This document shows, piece by piece, positions 1 to 11,782 of a stretch of 64,000 nucleotides of DNA. Where the stretch lies: positions 992,001-1,056,000 of the forward strand of contig CM106585.1 in assembly GCA_048013815.1 (NCBI GenBank), given 5' to 3'. Both the position numbers and the translations under genes were made by a program. The notes beneath the pieces were generated by a model, which was given only the letters and a program-made list of their open reading frames with translations, searched no databases and was not told the origin of the DNA. The first letter of the stretch is position 1, and each line of letters begins with the position of its first letter. The stretch is from Setoptus koraiensis (Eukaryota > Arthropoda).

Positions 1-255
1 TTTTTTTTCAACATTTTTACAATTTTCAACAACGCCAAGTCCCATAATAGCCGACTCTGTTATTAATAATAATATATACTAATAGTAATGGTAATATCGA
101 ATAACATTGTTCTATGGTGCGCTGTTTATTGTTGTTGTTTAATGATTTAATACAATCTCTACAATCTAATGTGTTCTCATCTGATCATTAATTAATCACA
201 ACAATCTTTTGTTTGTTTGTTTGTTTGTTGTCCTAATATTTGTTGTTTGTTGAAG

Positions 256-299
256 GTGCCGCCGCCGTCACGCTCGTTAAGCGTGGCTTCGAAAAAATG
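256..299 (+). CDS. Candidate internal microexon (44 bases)
   Basis: A GC-rich 44-base island in AT-rich sequence is bounded by strong splice signals. A long TTTG-rich tract ends in TTGAAG before it, and the donor GTGAGT follows at 300-305. One open frame starts after two bases and reads AAAVTLVKRGFEKM, ending in phase 0; another reads PPPSRSLSVASKK. Neither is recognised. It could be one exon of a gene whose other exons lie left of the window, or a non-coding exon. The splice signals are seen directly; that it is coding is inferred. Confidence 0.3.
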
Positions 300-3200
300 G
301 TGAGTCCCTTCAAAATTGGCGCCTTACCTAGACACGGTCACACAAGCGCGCAATCAACTGGTTTAGGACTGGTTAGAATAATTCGTTTCGACAACAAACA
401 AACAGCGACCAACTTTTATATCTCTTTACTTTTTACAACCGATACACTGTAACGATAACGACGCTTAGTACATAGTATCCAGTAAAAAGTGGACAATAAC
501 ATCGGTCTGGTTAGGCATGATTGTTGCCAATACACAGTGTACATGGTAATATTAATCTAATAATAATTGTTGTGGTTGTTACAGAACATCTTGCGCCAAT
601 TTCGTGCGTGTATCAGCTGTCTGAATATTTTAATATTTTGAGTTGTATCACCATTATTAACAATGTTCAACTCAAAAAATATTCAACCAGATAAAATATG
701 ACAAGCTTGCCTTAAAAGATATAGCATGCGCTTGGCGAGACTGGCCGTTTGTTGACCTAAGCGCTGACCAAACAGCGACCGACAACAGCGTTAATAATTG
801 TTGTTTTCTTATCTCAGAATTGTATCTCCCTCTTTGGCCCGCCAGTTCTGGCTAGATGTTAGTGGACACGCAGGATCGCAGTAGTATTAGAGAGCAACGT
901 ACGAATAAACTAACTTTATCATACGGAAGGATATCAATCATCAAGCAACAGAAACAGCAAACATGGAACAAACAGCAAACTTGGTACCACAACTCAAACA
1001 ACTCATTGTTGCTGGTCAAATTGTTCACTTCCGTCCAAGGGCACCCAAACGGCTGACCAAATAGAGGCACGCTTCAAAAGGTTACATAATATGAGCGAGG
1101 ACCCTGGTTGAGTAACTCGTTACAAGGACACTTTCATTTTCAACGGCCCATTGCAACAGCTAATACTAATAATACAACTCATTCAAACACTTAGCCCAGA
1201 TAAACTCAACTCTCATCGTTGTTCACAACCAACAAATTTCGCTACGTTATTGTGTCGCTGATTACATTTGGCCGGCGCCACAACAACACCGGACACACGC
1301 TGGCCACCATAACCACCGCACAGATTTCCTGCTGATGTTGCCAACCAATGTATTTTGGGGCCATTCTAGTCTGGCCAGACTATTGGGCATTTGGTGATGT
1401 ATGTGTTTGTTTGACTGACAGAGTGAATGAGTCATTTCACACAAAAGGCCGCGCCACTACTATATAGCATGAAGCGCCGCTGGCCGCTAATTCCTTAAAG
1501 CTGACCAAATAACAACAACAATAGCCAGCAACAATAGTAGCCCACTAACAACGGAGGAAGCCCAACTGATTAGATTTGAGCATCCATTGTTTGACATTTT
1601 GGTGGCACCACTTGGTTCGCTGTTGTCGTCGCCTTTCACCAACATAGGCCAGGCTAGCTGGCTGTATTGGCCTGTATTGCCCTGGCTTGACCACGAGAGC
1701 TGCGGCGGCAGCAGCAGTAGCAAAGTAGCTATGTGATTTGTTGTTGTTGTTGCTGCTGCTGTTGTAGTTTGACGTCCGATGTTGCCGATTGTTCACAAGT
1801 GTTATGTAACTCATGATGTACGTATAATGCCTAAATAATAATGTCGACAGCAGCGCCAACAACAACAGTAATAATAATAATAAAACATCTGCTGTCGGCC
1901 TCTCACAATGGGCACAAATTGTTGGTCAAAGGTTGGTCGGCTGGCTGGCGGCGGCAGCAGCATAAAATTCTGTGTAATGGCAAGTTGTATAGTGGATGAT
2001 GTTGGCGCGCATCAGAACTCACATAGAGTGAATACGCCATCTGACGTGGCTACACAACGACAAATGCGGACATTACCACCACTGGAGAGGACCCAGCTAA
2101 ATCACCATCGCTCTCAAGCGCATAATAATCATCATCAACGAACCTGGTGAATTCTTCGCTCCCATAGTGTACGTTCCATAGTTGTGTGTGTGTTTGGAAC
2201 CCGCCAAAGAGGATCAATTTAAACTTAATTATAATAATGAATCGTGTCGATATTGAGCGAAACGGCCAACAAACTCACTGGTGATGTACCGAGTAAAGTG
2301 ATTAAAAAAGTGGCAGTGTTGTTGACTATTTCGGGCTGGCCATCGGTTACAGCTCACAGCTCACAGCTCAATGAGCAGATCGGACAGATCAAAGAACGCA
2401 ATTGAGAATCAGATGAGATCATTGTTAACCGGTTGTTGTCCAAACCAAAGATGCTAGTGACGATTCCATGATAACTGCAATTGCTCCGACAAACAGTGAA
2501 AATGAGGAGCTTACCTCACCATTGTTTTATCTCGTCTCGCCAATACGCAACAACGGCAACAACAACAGCGAAATGAGCAGCATGATGAAAGGGCGAGATG
2601 CCGCTGTTGTTGTAGTTGTTGCATATGTGAGAGGGAAAGTTTGCGTTGGTAAGTTATGCTAAATTAATTACATCATCAACGTTATGCCTCCCATGTCTTT
2701 TGTCTATGCACAGACAAACTAGTGTTGCTTAAACTTAGCTAAGTGATCACCACCACTTGCCACGACGACGCCTGGTGGTTATGAGTGGTGCCAGTAACTT
2801 GTACACCAATGCTTAGTTATTCAGATGATGATGATGATGAGTTGATCAGCCTGATGTGGACCCAATTGAGCTGAAAATAAAAATTCCCATAGAGCGGCAA
2901 TCATCAGAGATGAGCTATAATGGAACAACAGCGAGGACAACAAAACTGGCGCGACTGGAACAACAACTACGACTGACAATTGTGAGATAACATTGCCGAC
3001 AACAACAACAACAATTGAAGATTTGCTCTTGTTGTGTTTGTCTTGTGCATTGTGGATTTAAATGGTTCACTAGTTTACTCCGGTTCCGCTGTCTGATATA
3101 ATTGAATAAGCATATTCAATTTGAGTTCAGTTGTTGCCTAACCGCCTAACTATCACTGGGACGCAATGGATCTGGACGGAAAGCTGTTGTTTTGGCTGCA

Positions 3201-4665
3201 TCTAAGCATGGATGCAATGGGTGGTGTGAAGTGAAATCAATCAGGAAATCAGTTGAAGTTGGAGCTCGAGTCAACGGAAGCTACGGCCGTCCAAGCGGCC
3301 GCTCGCAATGGGTGCTCCCATCAACATCGCTGGGCCACTCAAGCAACTCGGCCAACTCAACTAACTAAACTAACTTGACTAACTCGAACGCGCCGACACG
3401 CTGTTAAAATGGAGCTCAACATTTGAGCTGGCTGTTAGATCTCACGAGACCCACGCGATGATCAATGGCTGTCCGTTGCTTCGACGACGCCAAACCGACG
3501 ACCGAGAAAGCACCCACTGCAAGTCCGAGTAGTTAGAATTTGTATCACGTGCTCAATAGCAAACTATGGCGGCATCATCATGATGGTGCGTGCAATATAT
3601 AAATAAATGTGTGTGTATGTAAGACAGATGTGGATAATCTCATTAGAGATCATTAATTGAGCCATCGAAGCATGCATCACTAGCAGCGACGGCGACGGCG
3701 GCGACTAATGGGCAACAGACGCAAAAAATAAACTGAAAAAACTCAAGAAAACAAAAAGCTCAACTATGGCAAATGTGTTTAGGCTTATAGTTAGGCAACA
3801 ACTAATGACAAGTGCCTTGTATTGGTGGCACAAAAATGGTCTCTCTTAAATGAATAGTCGCATAAAATCTAAATGAATAATCGAATATCGCGCGCGCAGA
3901 TGTGGTAATTGAAATAAATTATGCACCATATCAGAGTTGCGTAACACACGAAAATGGTATTAGTCTAATTTGTATTAGTAGTATGTGTGATCCATTTTTG
4001 AATTTAAATTTGAATTTGAATTTAAATTTAAATTTGCTCTTGTTCCATCTATTACATACAACAAGGTTGGATTATCGAGCTGTTGATCTGTCCAGCGCCA
4101 TAGGGCTTCTTTCATTTGTGTGCGTAATTAACAAACTTGGCAACAACAGACACATCATTAGTCTACTACCGGCTAGCTAACTGATACTGCTTAGCTCGCT
4201 CTCTCGTTGCCCGTTGAGCTGATTCAACGAAGACTAATGATGATATGTAATCAAGAGAGATCGTTAAGTGAAAAGTGATTTTATTTCTATAGGCAACACA
4301 GTATTACATGGTAATGGAAGGTAATCTGTACTGGCCATACAACTGGACAGTGGCATGGCTCGTTAGTGGCAGCAGAAAGTGGCACCTCTGGATAAAAGAG
4401 CAACGAGGACACCTTCATTTGAATACCTCACTAAAATGTAATGTGTAATGTTCGGCATGCTGACTAATTAGTAAACGTGTATTTAGGGACATGATTGAAT
4501 GAGTGTTTGTTTGTATAATAACAGCAACCATGTAATGATGATCAGTGATTAGTTTAATCGACATCGGCTGTAAATGCATCGCAGTCGCCATAACATCATT
4601 GGCAAGCTGTATAACAGTTGCTCGTTAGTAATTTAGCATGACAAAAGTTGAGCTGATTAGGTGAG
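300..4665. other. Non-coding stretch, no gene seen
   Basis: No convincing gene was found. The sequence is rich in CAA/TTG-type triplets. It carries a six-base AATTTA/AATTTG array near 4003-4035 and one GTTGCGTAAC palindrome at 3936-3945. On the minus strand an AATAAA hexamer at about 4280-4285 lies roughly 380 bases past the stop of the gene at 4666-5955 and may be its polyadenylation signal. Confidence 0.5.
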
Positions 4666-5955
4666 TTAGTTTGTTATCTGGCTGGTTAGCTTAAATTTGT
4701 CTGACCAAGCCTTCTTGCGTGCCACCCACCACGACTTGAGACGAGCACCCATTGAGACGGCCTTACCAAATAAATTGTTGTTTTTGACGGATATTGGCGG
4801 CGTCTCTTGATTAGTGGCTGCTGACTGATCGTCTTGATCCAAAAAGGTGCCACTAATGAACTTGGGCGCTTTCTCACCAATGTTCACCACACTGGCGCTC
4901 ACTTCACCAGCGTATTTACTACTGTTACTATTTTTACTGTTACTGTTAGTATTATTATTATTATTATTATTGATGGTAGTGTTACTATTATTACTGGCAG
5001 CGGTAGTATTATATAATGTGGTATTATACAATATGGTTGTCATGTTGGTGGTGTTGTTGGTTGCTACGTCCATTGATAATGATTTTATCCTTGAAATACT
5101 TTGCCCGACTTGAGCACTCAAGTGAAGGCCACGAACTAAATCGAATGGCCGATTCACTCTGTAGATTGTCGGGCCGATAATTGGCGGTGCCGTATGACCA
5201 TTATTGTGGAGACTTGCTATTTGACGCGGCCACAAGGCAAAAATATTTTTATTATCATCACCATCGTTGCTGGCATTTATCGATTGACCACTAACAAATA
5301 AATAGCTCGCTTTGGGGCCATTGGCATTCCAATGGTTGGAAGGGGAGGAGCGCTGCTTAATTGATAGGTATCGAACTAGTACCTGGAGGGCAGCTTTGAG
5401 CCATGTGTGCAACTTTGCAGAATTTAGTAACTGTTTCTCACAAACTGTATCTTGCAAACAATTATCATCGATATCATAGTGATCAACACTGACATGGGCA
5501 CTTGCGGCGTGACTCAGAGGCGTACCGGCTTGTTGCAGATAGTTGATTTTGTTGCTGTTAATTGTCGCTGATGGCACGTCCGATAAATGCAAACCAGTGC
5601 TTGTGGTCAGCGGTGGTGGTTGAGATGCCGCATGCGATGACCAGTCGTTAATTAAATGTTTGTCGGCCAACGGAACGAACAATTTGTGTTGGTTTGATGC
5701 TTCATTCACAGTTGAGTCATCTACGTTCACATGATGATTGGCTGGCATTGTTTGTGAGGGCGCAAAAGAATGGTTTAAGCTGAATTCCGGGCCCACATTA
5801 TGCGTACCGGCATGGGGATTGAAGTGCAAATTAAGCGGCTGCCATGGCCATCCAATTGATTGTGCGTTGATCTGAGTGGGAACATCCGTGGCGTGCATGA
5901 GTGAGCCAAAAACAATGTTGCAAAGAATGTTGATTGCCCCAAGTGTTGGCTGCAT
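4666..5955 (-). CDS. Unknown Asn-rich, probably secreted protein (429 aa)
   Basis: I do not recognise this protein. It is a 429-residue open frame, far longer than the chance frames around it. The first ATG in the frame is at 5955; the frame stays open a little further upstream, so an upstream exon is possible. The N-terminus has a hydrophobic stretch (about residues 5-22, GAINILCNIVFGSLMHA) that could be a signal peptide or anchor. The middle is polar and rich in His, Ser and Asn. Near residues 300-345 there is a dense run of N-glycosylation sequons (NNT, NMT, NTT) and then an Asn homopolymer, which fits an extracellular protein. The C-terminus is basic and aromatic (LKSWWVARKKAWSDKF) and looks the most constrained. 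Single exon as seen. Secretion is inferred; the function is unknown. Confidence 0.6.
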   Translation of the reverse strand: MQPTLGAINILCNIVFGSLMHATDVPTQINAQSIGWPWQPLNLHFNPHAGTHNVGPEFSLNHSFAPSQTMPANHHVNVDDSTVNEASNQHKLFVPLADKHLINDWSSHAASQPPPLTTSTGLHLSDVPSATINSNKINYLQQAGTPLSHAASAHVSVDHYDIDDNCLQDTVCEKQLLNSAKLHTWLKAALQVLVRYLSIKQRSSPSNHWNANGPKASYLFVSGQSINASNDGDDNKNIFALWPRQIASLHNNGHTAPPIIGPTIYRVNRPFDLVRGLHLSAQVGQSISRIKSLSMDVATNNTTNMTTILYNTTLYNTTAASNNSNTTINNNNNNNTNSNSKNSNSSKYAGEVSASVVNIGEKAPKFISGTFLDQDDQSAATNQETPPISVKNNNLFGKAVSMGARLKSWWVARKKAWSDKFKLTSQITN

Positions 5956-6331
5956 TCTACTCTGTGTGTATGTGTAGCCCACTTCTATTAGGATATCAAC
6001 AAAGTGTGTAGGTAGATGCTAGATGGTGCGATATTGAGATGGATTAATATTGACCGCTACGGTTGATAGCTGATAGTTTTAATTGAACATGAGCACAAAC
6101 AAACACGACGCGCTCGTCAATGGTCACCTGTTGCCAGACGAAGACGATGACGCAAGACTGATAATATTTTGCTGGCTATTGGATGGCGTCGATGCAGGCA
6201 AAAGAGAAAGCTCAAAGTATCGATATGCAAATATGTATACGGTGGCATGTTCGTACCAAACAGGAAGTCCGCGTAACGGCGCTGTTGGGCCAGTTATACG
6301 ATGAGATATCGTAGTGGAGAAAAGCAAATAG

Positions 6332-6359
6332 ACAAATAGCAACAATGGTTGCTATTTGT
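6332..6359. repeat. Perfect inverted repeat, 12-base arms
   Basis: The arms ACAAATAGCAAC and GTTGCTATTTGT pair perfectly around a four-base loop (AATG). Seen directly; function unknown. Confidence 0.7.
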
Positions 6360-6586
6360 TATGTTGCAAAATGTGCGAGTCAAGTTTCGTTCCGATCATT
6401 GAGAGTGTAATTGAGAGAGTGAATTTGAGTAAAAATGAGATTGTTTTGTGGCCCGTTCAGACACACACACGCACATTGTGGCTTTGGTGTCACGTTACGT
6501 AATAGCAGTGGCGACAGTTTCCTAGACATACATCAATAACGCAACTGCACTGGATCGGACTGGACAAACTTGCCGTTTGTTGTCCG

Positions 6587-6587
<1 letters not shown>

Positions 6588-6635
<48 letters not shown>
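6588..6635. repeat. (TG)n microsatellite
   Basis: About 24 uninterrupted TG dinucleotides. Confidence 0.95.
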
Positions 6636-6639
<4 letters not shown>

Positions 6640-7110
6640 TCGCTTGTTCCAAGAGCCATGAGACAAGATGATGAATATCAATAAGAGCAGCTGATTGCGC
6701 AATAATAACAGAGGCTGTTTGTTTGTTTTGTCCGGCACCTAACAGCTAACTGGTCACACTCACAAGCAATTTGCTCGAGCGATAGCCAACTTCTCACAAC
6801 AGCGGAGATATGTTTAAATTTCAAATTGATGCAAACACAAGCGAGAGCCAAGAGAATCGATCAAACAGTCTGACAGTGCAGCGAGAGATGAATAGATGAG
6901 CTTTCACTGTCCGTATTACAGACCATGTAAGTTTGTAAGTTAGGCCCAAGTTTCAAGAGGAAGCGAGAGAAACATTTAAACAAATTACACACACACACTA
7001 TTTACATTACGTTAATATTACGTAATGTAGCAGCGTATAGTGAGCAGTGGCCAAAGTAAAGTTATTATAAAGAAAATCACGCTTAAATTTAAAACAAACA
7101 AACAGACAAG

Positions 7111-7146
7111 CGGACGGACTGGCGGACGGACTGGCGGACGGACGGG
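7111..7146. repeat. 12-base minisatellite, 3 copies
   Basis: The unit CGGACGGACTGG is repeated three times, the last copy slightly diverged. Confidence 0.85.
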
Positions 7147-7511
7147 CAAGCAAACACAAACAAACAAACAAGTGAGCAAAGGGCCAATCAATCAATTGCA
7201 TCAGTTGGCCATTGAATTCTTATTTGAGTCGGTGGATAAAATTGTTTGGGTACGGTTGCCATGGATAGCAATGGGTCGGCGTTGCTTCGTTTTGTTTATT
7301 ACATTGCACTGTTATGTCGAGACACACGCCGAGTTTTGCTACGAACAACAACATCAAATGACCGATGAAAACAATCCGAGCTTGACAAGCTCAAGTTAAA
7401 TTTAGACACACACACAGGCAGCTTGTCGTTTGTTTGCTTGGCTTGTGGCGGTCGCTAGTTAGCGCCAGTGTCGCTTTTGGCGTGGCTTTTGTTTGCCAGT
7501 GAGTGTTACAA

Positions 7512-7558
7512 GGTTCTTATAAGGTTGTTAAGTTGAAACTAACAACCTTATAAGAGCC
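7512..7558. repeat. Hairpin with 19-base-pair stem
   Basis: Positions 7512-7530 pair with 7540-7558 with only one G:U wobble, around a nine-base loop. The core arm is CTTATAAGGTTGTTA and its exact complement. As one stem it is shorter than usual animal microRNA precursors, so an RNA gene is not claimed. Confidence 0.7.
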
Positions 7559-7860
7559 CCATAAGAAGAAGAGAGCGTTCGCTGCTTCTTTTTCCGTTGC
7601 AATAGCGGCCCTTTTCGGTGCAACACAAGCAGGCCATATCCACTATATCCAGTAACGAGCGGATAATCGATGACGGGCATCATGATTGATTGGATGCGTT
7701 TCTCTTTTGTTTGTGCTCGTTATTGCTTTATCTGTGTCTGCAACTTTAATGTCTTTAACTTTCTCTCGCCAACTACACACTGTACTCACTATACTCACTT
7801 GTATACTAGTCACACTAATTGATTATATAATCTCTCCATTGCGCAACAGCCAACAACCAA

Positions 7861-7930
7861 CCAGCAACAACCAGCAACAACCAGCAACAACCAGCAACAA
7901 CCAGCAACAACCAGCAACAACCAGCAACGA
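7861..7930. repeat. 10-base minisatellite, 7 copies
   Basis: The unit CCAGCAACAA is tandemly repeated seven times, six of them identical. Diverged copies continue to about 7950. An ATTGCGCAAC palindrome lies just upstream at 7838-7847. Confidence 0.9.
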
Positions 7931-8753
7931 CCAACAACGACCAACAACAAACCAATATCAACGTCAAACAAACAAACACACGATGCCGGCAAACAAGCAC
8001 TTCGAGCCAGTGACGCTGCTCTGTGGCGCCATCTGGTCGATGGGCCCACGGGATGAGTTGTCGCATTGAACTGGTAGCGTGTCTGCGAACAACCGGCCGA
8101 GCAAACAAACAAACAATCGAGCATGGGCAAACTTGAAAAAACTTTACTGCTTTGCAGCCGATACCGCGGCCGCTAGTGGGCTCCTCGGCGGTCCTCAACG
8201 ATCCTCAGTGCTGCACAGTATGGCCACACTATGGCGACAATGGCTCGCAAGTAGAAAGAATCTCATTAAATCACTTGCTCAATGTAAATCACTGCAAGCG
8301 CTCCATTTGGGCCGCTGCTGTGGGTGCAATTTGGGCCGAGTGGCCCCTAGGCGCGCCATCTACTGTTCGTTGTGTACTGACATGGTTGTGAGGGCCATCC
8401 ATTAGAGCGTGTTGACTTTTTCTTTGTCTCACTTTACGTTTGTTTGTATGTGAGCTGAGCACAGCGGATGGATCCTGAAAACATGGCAACTTTTTGCAAG
8501 TTGAATTGTCAACACTGCGCCCAATTGCAATAACAGTGCACATGCCACTGGCTTATCGATGATGATGAAATTGATTTATCCGTCTTTTAGGATTTTGTGC
8601 GTAACGGTTGGAGTTGGTCGCAACGGGGCGCTACCTGAGTGCAATCTGTATGCATAGATACACACACTCGCGGGCACTGTATCTGCACGGGCCAGTCATG
8701 AATCATGACAAAACGACAACAACAATACCTGTGCTTGCCACTTGCAATGGCTC

Positions 8754-8821
8754 GCCAGCGACGGATAAACGCGCGCCAGCGACGGATAAACGCGCGCCAG
8801 CGACGGATAAATGCGCGCCAG
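8754..8821. repeat. 21-base minisatellite, about 3.2 copies
   Basis: The unit starts GCCAGCGACGGATAAACGCG and repeats every 21 bases. The third copy carries one C-to-T difference. Confidence 0.9.
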
Positions 8822-9157
8822 TGCCAACAATAGCGTTGTCGTGAATTGGAGCGTCGTTCACCGGCCGCCTGCAACAGTGGCCTCGATGTCTCAAGGCTCA
8901 CACTGGTAATCGGACGTTAATGCGATGGGGCAGCATTTGAAAACAGTTGGAATCAGGGCAAAAGAGTTAGGCTGGGGAATTTGGCTTGTCAGAGGGCTTT
9001 TTCGAGATTTTCTTTCTCTTCTGGCTAAAAGGGATTACATGCACACGCACGGCGCGCTACATTTGCCACGTGCTACACGCTGCAATATGGTTTGTATTGA
9101 TTGCAATTTGAATCAAAAGTCAAAAATGTAACTGCACCAAAATGCCAGTTGCCAGGT

Positions 9158-11782
9158 CTATTTGGTTTTTGAGTGTTGGCGCGCGTCCTTGCTGGCTGGC
9201 ACAAGAAGGCTTAAGAGTTTCGTTAGCAATCTTGCCATCGGTAGCTCGAACAAAATGTACAGCACAAACGACAGGCCAAAAGTGATGATAAATGTCAGCG
9301 AGCTCACTTTGTAGGCCTCAATCAGCAGCGTTGCAGCGGGCCGGGCCTCCTGATACGAGGTTAAAATATATATAATGACGTTCAAATGGATCAAATAGAA
9401 ACAATAGGTTAGCTTGCCCACTATGCGCCACATTTTGTTGCGCAACAACTGCTTCATCAATTGATTGTCGTCATTCGTTTGGCTTTGGTTTTGAGTTTGG
9501 CTTTGGCTTTGAGTTTGGGTTTGAATTTGGGTTTGAATTTGGGTTTGAGCTTGGGCTTGAGTTGGTCGTTGTAGCATGGATAAATCGGTGCACAATCGCA
9601 ACAAAATAATACACGTGACAGCGGGCGTGACGAAATTACCAATGAAACCAACTACGATCATCTGATTCAAATCGACAGGCATCTTGTGAACCATGTGAAT
9701 GTAACTGACCAGCGGATATTGCACAATATAAACGATGGCCGCTATGAACAATATGAGTTTGAATGGTGTTCCCTTCATCCAGTTTGGCCATTGTTTTATC
9801 TCTTGTTTCTCGTACAAATGCAAACAATAGCCAGCGTACAGACCAAACGTAACGGATGCCAGCCGATACAGTGAGCCAGTGTGGCCCGTTGAACTAAATT
9901 TGACAATTAAATTAAAACTGTACATTGTGCCATATTGATACAATTTCGACAAGTCTATAACCTGTTGTTGCAATAGGTCCAATGACATCTTGTAGGCCAC
10001 CATTGTGGTGATGGGCACAACCAAAAACAGTGCACTCTTTTTGAGGCCCAAACGTCTAATTAGATAAATTAGCACTGGCACCAGTAGAAATATTTGCGAA
10101 TCGGCCACCAAATACCATGTTATGCCATTGCAATCGGGTATGGGATTATCACCAAAGTTGCCTAACAACAATATCATCTTGTACCATGTGTTAGATTGAA
10201 TACAATTGCCCCTGTATGAGGTGTGTCTATTTGTGCCGTAATCCCACCAGGGTCCCTTGGCCACAAACACCTCTAGGCTTTTCTCGTAGGCATACACAAG
10301 CATGTACATGGGACTTATTCGGGCGAACCGTTGCAAATTTATCATAAACCACACATTGGGTCTAATTATGTGATGATAATTTTTGTCGAATTTCTTCAAT
10401 ATGACATAAGTGGCCAACATTCCGCCTAACACAAAGAACACGTCCACTGTTCGTAGCAGGGCAAAACTCAGACTGTTGGGCCAAAAGACGCCCTGTTCAA
10501 TATTGAACGTTGACGTGCTCACCATCCAACCGATAGAGGTGTAAGAGTGACCAAAAATGACCAACATACTCAATATGACCTTGATGAAATCTATGGCATT
10601 CAAATTGACCCGGCTATACATGGAATACTCACTCTTACTGTCGGCATTGTTGTTTGCACCGGAAGTGTGTGTGTCTGAAATATCCAAAAAGTGTCTCATG
10701 TTGGGCCCAATGGCCAGCAAATGCCCGTAAGATGCACACTGTTGTTTAGCTTTGTTGTTGTGTTTCATATGACACTTGGTGCTGTTATCTAGGCAACAAT
10801 GTTTTATGCTGTTAGCAACCACAGCCAGCAACCACATGGCGCAAAAGCCTATAAACAAATGGGAGGCCAATGTCAATTGTCGCATTGGACTTCGTTCGTC
10901 CGGCAAACAATATATACCCGACGACAACTGAAATCTGTGCTTGAGATATTGGGGAAAGTTCAATTTCAATATTCTGTCTATCGAGTTGTTGTACAAATTG
11001 AACGCTGACACTGAATCGCACGCTTCAGGCAAACAGAGGCCAACTTTGATTGTTGTGGGCGGCATTATGTCATCAATGTGCCAGCTTTTGGCCACCATCT
11101 TGCCAACGCAATATCTGGTGCCAATAGTGTCACCGCTGTCAGTGGGTATTTGTGCGCGCAAACATTCGCGATACGAGCCCAACCAATTGCTCTGGCCTAG
11201 ATAGGCCTCTACGCTGGGCCTACCGAACGACTCGACAAACTCTAACAATTTTATGCTGTTGTCAGCCTCAAATAAATACTGACCATCGCTACCGTTGTCT
11301 CTATTTAATCCGATTAAGTCAATGATATAATTTAAATCTTGGCCGCATTTACTACTGTTGCCAACTGGTTGTGCGGCCATTATGGCCTCGTGGTCGCTCG
11401 AATACAGCCAATGATCGCGCGAGCTAGGCGCGCTAACCATTTCCACAAATGTCTCCAAATCGTACAAGCGCCTATCTGATTCATTGATGCGTTTCGTGAG
11501 ACTTTGTTCACTAAACGGCTGCGCTGCTTCCTCTAATAAATATTCAAACGGTACCAGAATATCCTTTGGGTGCTGCAATTCTTTTCCTTGTGATCCCTGT
11601 TTCAACAAAAACGGATGCCTGACAATATTGTAACCATGCTCATCTCTGGCTATTTGTTTCCAATTAACTTCATTGTGAGTTGTCCTTGTTGATAGTGTGT
11701 TGTCATTGGCCACTGTACTACTCCTACTGAGACCACCAAAAAGTGTCACCAGGCAAGTTAGTGCCAGTGAGTGGCCGAACAT
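9158..11782 (-). CDS. NRF-6-like multi-pass O-acyltransferase
   Basis: This is an 874-residue single-exon protein of the nose-resistant-to-fluoxetine (NRF-6) family, predicted integral membrane acyltransferases of animals. A signal peptide (about residues 1-22) leads into a luminal or extracellular NRF domain with paired cysteines (about 146-292, including CGQDL, YRECLRAQIP, LCLPEAC and YCLPD). A first membrane helix follows near 307-325. The acyltransferase_3 region then starts near 394 with the family-like segment LSMLVIFGHSYTSIGW and many membrane helices to about 855. A Gln/Thr repeat near residue 750 is encoded by an imperfect roughly 12-base repeat (about 9484-9565). Worm NRF-6 acts in lipid and drug transport and many insect paralogues act in gut or cuticle; the substrate is unknown. 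Start chosen as the ATG giving a signal peptide. Length agrees with full-length family members, so the gene looks intact. Confidence 0.92.
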   Translation of the reverse strand: MFGHSLALTCLVTLFGGLSRSSTVANDNTLSTRTTHNEVNWKQIARDEHGYNIVRHPFLLKQGSQGKELQHPKDILVPFEYLLEEAAQPFSEQSLTKRINESDRRLYDLETFVEMVSAPSSRDHWLYSSDHEAIMAAQPVGNSSKCGQDLNYIIDLIGLNRDNGSDGQYLFEADNSIKLLEFVESFGRPSVEAYLGQSNWLGSYRECLRAQIPTDSGDTIGTRYCVGKMVAKSWHIDDIMPPTTIKVGLCLPEACDSVSAFNLYNNSIDRILKLNFPQYLKHRFQLSSGIYCLPDERSPMRQLTLASHLFIGFCAMWLLAVVANSIKHCCLDNSTKCHMKHNNKAKQQCASYGHLLAIGPNMRHFLDISDTHTSGANNNADSKSEYSMYSRVNLNAIDFIKVILSMLVIFGHSYTSIGWMVSTSTFNIEQGVFWPNSLSFALLRTVDVFFVLGGMLATYVILKKFDKNYHHIIRPNVWFMINLQRFARISPMYMLVYAYEKSLEVFVAKGPWWDYGTNRHTSYRGNCIQSNTWYKMILLLGNFGDNPIPDCNGITWYLVADSQIFLLVPVLIYLIRRLGLKKSALFLVVPITTMVAYKMSLDLLQQQVIDLSKLYQYGTMYSFNLIVKFSSTGHTGSLYRLASVTFGLYAGYCLHLYEKQEIKQWPNWMKGTPFKLILFIAAIVYIVQYPLVSYIHMVHKMPVDLNQMIVVGFIGNFVTPAVTCIILLRLCTDLSMLQRPTQAQAQTQIQTQIQTQTQSQSQTQNQSQTNDDNQLMKQLLRNKMWRIVGKLTYCFYLIHLNVIIYILTSYQEARPAATLLIEAYKVSSLTFIITFGLSFVLYILFELPMARLLTKLLSLLVPASKDARQHSKTK

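Larger units (their letters stand above)
5956..9157. other. Repeat-rich intergenic stretch
   Basis: No gene is supported between the unknown protein gene and the acyltransferase gene. The stretch holds a TG microsatellite, several minisatellites, two perfect hairpins (listed separately), and four RTTRCGYAAY palindromes at 6494, 6694, 7017 and 7838. Open frames here are short and consist mostly of repeat translations. Confidence 0.5.
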
